NCBI RefSeq assembly: GCF_001854865.1
Contig: NZ_MDDW01000003.1
Span: forward strand, 361,629 to 371,092
Source of the DNA: Rhizobium sp. LCM 4573
Lineage (GTDB): Bacteria; Pseudomonadota; Alphaproteobacteria; Rhizobiales; Rhizobiaceae
Direction of reading: 5' to 3'
Length of the DNA: 9,464 nt
Shown one piece after another: positions 7,092-9,464 of the stretch. Position numbers and translations under genes: made by a program. The notes beneath the pieces were generated by a model. The model was not told where the DNA came from. It ran no database searches and was given only the letters and a program-made list of their open reading frames with translations. How positions within the stretch are numbered: the stretch's first letter is position 1; each line of letters starts with the position of its first letter.

Positions 7092-7586
7092 TCAATGTTG
7101 AGTGGAAAGCTGCGTGGCCGACTGCACCATTCGCCAAAGACTTGGCGCCTGCATGACCAGGACACCGGCCACGACCAGCAGTGCTCCTATAAGACGCGGT
7201 CCGGAAATCGGCCGTGCGGCGAAACCGACGACGCCGAAATAATCGATTGCCATCGAAGCGAGGATCTGGCCCGCAATGACTGCTGTCATGAAGCCCGCTG
7301 CCCCGAGCTTCGGCGCGAGGAGGACCGCGGCGGTGATGTAGATCACCCCAGCAACGCCGCCGATCCAGATCCATTTCGGCTGAACGGCGAGATTGGCGAT
7401 CGTCGGCGCGGAAACCCGCAACGCTATCATGACCGGTATGACGCAGATGGCGCTTACCGCAAGCGATACCATGGTCGCCCACAGAGGATGGCCCAGAGCG
7501 CGGCCGAGCGCTGCATTCGCACCGGCCTGGAAGGGAACCAGCGCCCCTGAGATCAGTGCAGCGACAAGGAAGGTCAAAAGCTGCAT
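7092..7586 (-). CDS. YdcZ/DUF606-family small inner-membrane transporter
   Basis: This 164-residue hydrophobic protein of the DMT superfamily has about five membrane helices. MQLLTFLVAALISGALVPFQ is followed by the family mark AGANAALGRALGHPLWATMV (22-41). Further helices are near SAICVIPVMIAL, WIGGVAGVIYITAAVLL, GFMTAVIAGQILASMAIDYF and LIGALLVVAGVLVM. The length is close to the usual 140-160 residues. AAAGGG (minus strand, 7600-7595) stands 8 bases before the ATG. It is the first gene of an operon with the VOC gene and is divergent from the LysR regulator, its probable controller. Members of this family may act as pairs of small proteins, but no second copy is present here, so a homodimer is possible. 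The substrate is unknown. Confidence 0.87.
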   Translation of the reverse strand: MQLLTFLVAALISGALVPFQAGANAALGRALGHPLWATMVSLAVSAICVIPVMIALRVSAPTIANLAVQPKWIWIGGVAGVIYITAAVLLAPKLGAAGFMTAVIAGQILASMAIDYFGVVGFAARPISGPRLIGALLVVAGVLVMQAPSLWRMVQSATQLSTQH

Positions 7587-7624
7587 GAGAAGAACCCTTT
7601 CTCGAACTGGGTGGATTCTTCTTG

Positions 7625-7637
7625 TAATTATCCATTA
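7625..7637. promoter_or_regulatory. Candidate LysR binding box (T-N11-A)
   Basis: TAAT-N5-ATTA at 7625-7637 is a perfect 4+4 palindrome with exactly the T-N11-A form recognised by LysR-type regulators. It lies in the 84-base region between the YdcZ-type start (7586) and the LysR start (7671). A second inverted repeat, GAAAT-TCAG-ATTTC at 7647-7660, lies 9 bases further on and might be a second half of the regulatory site. The stretch is AT-rich compared with its surroundings, as expected for a shared divergent promoter. Binding is inferred. Confidence 0.5.
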
Positions 7638-7670
7638 TTCTTATTTGAAATTCAGATTTCGCCGCATATC

Positions 7671-8600
7671 ATGCACAATATGAATAACCTGCGTGGCGTG
7701 GACCTCAATCTCCTCGTGGTGCTCGATGCGCTGCTCTCCGAGCGGCACGTATCGCGCGCAGCGCTCCGGTTGAACATGAGCCAGCCGGCTGTCAGCCATG
7801 CGCTGGCCAGATTGCGCGTGTTGCTTGACGATCCCCTCTTTACCCGCCAGGGCGGTGGGTTGTCGCCGACCGTCCGAGCGCTGGAACTCTCACCGGCGCT
7901 GACCGAAGCGCTTGCGCAGATACGCGCGGTGCTCGGGCCCGATGGCTTCGATCCAGCGCAAAGCCGCCACGTCTTCAGGCTGGCAATGTCGGATTATGGC
8001 GCCAACATCATCCTGCCCGATCTGATGAGGCTAATGCGGCGATCGGCCCCGGGGATCGATCTGTCTATTACACAGCTAAGCCGAGAGGGAATGATCGCCG
8101 GGGTGGTGGATGGAGATATCGATGTGGCGCTAGGCGTGTTTCCGCATTTGCCTGCCCAGATTTACCCCGAGCTTCTGTTATCGGATCGCTATGTCTGCCT
8201 CGCCGACCGCGCCTCCCTTCCACACTCGGCGCGGCAGATTGATCTGGAAGACTATTTCGCGCGACCCCACGCGCTGGTCGCCGTACATGGAGAGGCGTCG
8301 ACCGAGATCGACGAGGCCATTCACGCCGCCGGCTTCAGTCGTCGGGTGGCGCTGGTGCTTCCGCATTGGAGCGTCGCGCCGAAAACGATCATCGAGACCG
8401 ATCTCGTTCTGACCGTCGCGGCCAGGAGTATCGAGGCCCTGCGGGGCGATAAGGGGCTGGCCATCCTGCCCTCGCCGATCACGCTTCCGGCAATCCCGTT
8501 CATGCAAATCTCCCACCGGCGCCGGCAAGCCGATCCAGCCCTGCGGTGGCTCCGGAGCGCAATCGCCGCGATTGCGCAGTCCAGCGTCGCTGAGCATTGA
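7671..8600 (+). CDS. LysR-family transcriptional regulator
   Basis: Regulator of 309 residues from the chosen start, a normal length. A winged helix-turn-helix occupies about 10-68: DLNLLVVLDALLSERHVSRA, then LNMSQPAVSHALARLRVLL, then DDPLFTRQGGGLSPT. A linker helix follows to about 90. The inducer-binding domain of two alpha/beta halves covers about 100-300, opening with HVFRLAMSDYGANIILP and including GDIDVALGVFP. The frame is open back to an ATG at 7611, but that start would place 20 atypical residues ahead of the fold and would cover the candidate LysR box. The ATG at 7671 or the one at 7680 is more likely, and neither has a clear ribosome binding site. It is divergent from the YdcZ-VOC operon and probably regulates both that operon and itself. 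Confidence 0.9.
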   Translation: MHNMNNLRGVDLNLLVVLDALLSERHVSRAALRLNMSQPAVSHALARLRVLLDDPLFTRQGGGLSPTVRALELSPALTEALAQIRAVLGPDGFDPAQSRHVFRLAMSDYGANIILPDLMRLMRRSAPGIDLSITQLSREGMIAGVVDGDIDVALGVFPHLPAQIYPELLLSDRYVCLADRASLPHSARQIDLEDYFARPHALVAVHGEASTEIDEAIHAAGFSRRVALVLPHWSVAPKTIIETDLVLTVAARSIEALRGDKGLAILPSPITLPAIPFMQISHRRRQADPALRWLRSAIAAIAQSSVAEH

Positions 8601-8658
8601 CCGAAGAAACTTACCGGCGGGCGGTGTGCCGTTCAATCAAGGCGCGGTTCCAGACCTG

Positions 8659-8932
8659 CTAGACCTGGCGAGAGTAGGATAGTCACGTCCATCCAGGAAC
8701 TGGCCGACCGCGCAGGTATTAGCCGCACGACCTTCTCCAGAATCCAAAAAGGCGCACCGAGGCCCCGAGATCGGACATCGTTTTCGAGCTTGCCTCATTC
8801 GTCGGAATGCGCTGTTTGAATACGACGCACGCAGGCTGCGGATGCGCAATGTCCGCCTCAATGAAAAACTGACCTGACCCGATGCCCAAGCGCATCCGCC
8901 ACACGTTGAAGAAGGTGGAGGATGACTTCTAA
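8659..8932 (+). pseudogene. Decayed XRE/HipB-like antitoxin gene, multiple frameshifts
   Basis: Read across frames, this stretch spells out an XRE antitoxin of the kind paired with HipA-like kinases. LDLARVG (8659-8679, frame 1) passes into VTSIQELADRAGISRTTFS and RIQKG (8682-8750, frame 0), a clear helix-turn-helix. IVFELASFVGMR (8777-8812, frame 2) comes next, then LFEYDARRLRMRNVRLNEK (8812-8868, frame 1, ending in TGA). Last is MPKRIRHTLKKVEDDF with TAA at 8930-8932 (frame 2). The closing PKRIR and K-x-DDF are typical of the family's C-terminus. At least four frame changes and one internal stop show that it is dead. No HipA-like toxin gene follows within the window. The first about 20 codons are not recognisable. 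Confidence rests on the order of the pieces, seen by eye. Confidence 0.72.
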
Positions 8933-8990
8933 GAGCGCAGAAATGGCCGGCTGACGATCGGATGCGGATTTTAGTCGCAAGCGGGCTTCA

Positions 8991-9464
8991 TCATGCCACC
9001 GTTCCTGTGGCTGAGGTTCCGTGGCGGAGCAAATCCGCCACGTCTCCGGCAACGATCTCCTGCCATGCCGCATAGGCGGCAAGAACCGTCTCCATCTGTG
9101 CCGTATGGCCGGCGATGAAGTCGCTCCCGTAGATCGTTTCGTCCGGATATTCGGTTATCAGCGTCATCGGTACGGTATGACGATCATCGATCGAGGAGAG
9201 ACACGGGAAACCATTGATGATCCGGAAACCTGTCTCGCCGGCATGAATTTCGTAAAGGGCGATTTGCCGGTCGTTGTATTCCAGGAGACCTGGGATGGCG
9301 CCGAGATGGCGCGTTACCCGATCAAGCAGCGCTTCGGCCGGCACTTCCCACTTCGCATGATGGCGCATGACGAGGAAGAACCCCTTCGGCAGCGTCCACA
9401 TGGCGAAATTGCGCGGCACATAGCCTGAAAGCGGCCGCGTCCACTCATGCGAAGGGTAGCCATG
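8991..9464 (-). CDS. C-terminal part of an unrecognised protein, cut by the window edge
   Basis: The last 157 residues of a protein whose start lies beyond the window. I do not recognise the family. The frame is open to the edge and reads HGYPSHEWTRPLSGYVPR and then NFAMWTLPKGFFLVMRHH, so the internal GTG at 9419 is probably not the start. It looks soluble, with mixed alpha/beta character. Notable stretches are RHLGAIPGLLEYNDRQIALY, TGFRIINGFPCLSSIDDRH, TLITEYPDETIYGSDFIAGH and a C-terminal helix METVLAAYAAWQEIVAGD. Third codon positions are strongly G/C on this strand, and the overlapping forward frame (9021-9428) lacks sensible residues, so this strand is coding. The 58 bases between its stop and the antitoxin remnant hold nothing that I can identify. 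Confidence 0.7.
   Translation of the reverse strand, partial: HGYPSHEWTRPLSGYVPRNFAMWTLPKGFFLVMRHHAKWEVPAEALLDRVTRHLGAIPGLLEYNDRQIALYEIHAGETGFRIINGFPCLSSIDDRHTVPMTLITEYPDETIYGSDFIAGHTAQMETVLAAYAAWQEIVAGDVADLLRHGTSATGTVA

Noticed and set aside
7075..7635. Upstream 187-codon extension of the VOC reading frame, which would make a 333-residue protein
   Set aside because: It overlaps the YdcZ-type gene in another frame, its residues resemble no domain, and a good ribosome binding site precedes the ATG at 7074.
7611..7670. ATG at 7611 as start of the LysR gene
   Set aside because: It adds 20 residues not typical of LysR proteins and would place the T-N11-A box within coding sequence.
8652..8669. 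Direct repeat AGACCTG with a 9-base period just before the antitoxin remnant
   Set aside because: Only two short copies. It could be a small duplication within the decaying gene and is too short to interpret.
9021..9428. Forward open frame of 135 codons opposite the gene at the right edge
   Set aside because: The opposite strand has strongly G/C third positions and sensible protein composition, so this is its shadow.

Overview
The window looks like an accessory chromosomal or plasmid segment from a GC-rich alphaproteobacterium. The order Rhizobiales (Rhizobium, Agrobacterium or Ochrobactrum-like) is my best guess, from strong G/C preference at third codon positions and from the protein families and their wording. 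No rRNA, tRNA or other phylogenetic marker is present, so this is inference. I see no insertion sequence, integrase or CRISPR array.

The layout is a run of small transporter modules, each next to its own transcription regulator. (1) 1-261 is a leader region with several inverted repeats. It is followed by an overlapping emrA/emrB-type operon (262-1434 membrane fusion protein, 1421-2941 DHA2 major facilitator pump). (2) 3065-3964 is a cupin-type AraC regulator in the same direction, the likely local regulator of the pump. (3) 4257-4640 is a small cytoplasmic protein of unknown function with a good ribosome binding site. (4) 4785-5552 (minus) is a second cupin-type AraC regulator, divergent from an EamA-family exporter (5656-6564, plus). 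The arrangement resembles the NimR/NimT pair of E. coli. (5) 7092-7586 (minus, YdcZ/DUF606 membrane protein) and 6634-7074 (minus, VOC/glyoxalase-fold protein) form a two-gene operon. It is divergent from a LysR-type regulator (7671-8600, plus), and the shared 84-bp promoter region contains a perfect T-N11-A box. (6) 8659-8932 is a decayed XRE-type antitoxin gene, broken by at least four frame changes, with no toxin gene beside it. (7) 8991-9464 (minus) is the C-terminal part of a protein that I do not recognise and that runs off the window.

The common theme is efflux or detoxification under dedicated one-component regulators. The genes themselves belong to known families. The less ordinary signals are a 9-bp inverted repeat that straddles the ribosome binding site of the EamA gene, a near-perfect 20-bp palindrome ahead of the Emr operon, the orphan antitoxin remnant, and the contrasting histidine content of the two AraC sensor domains.
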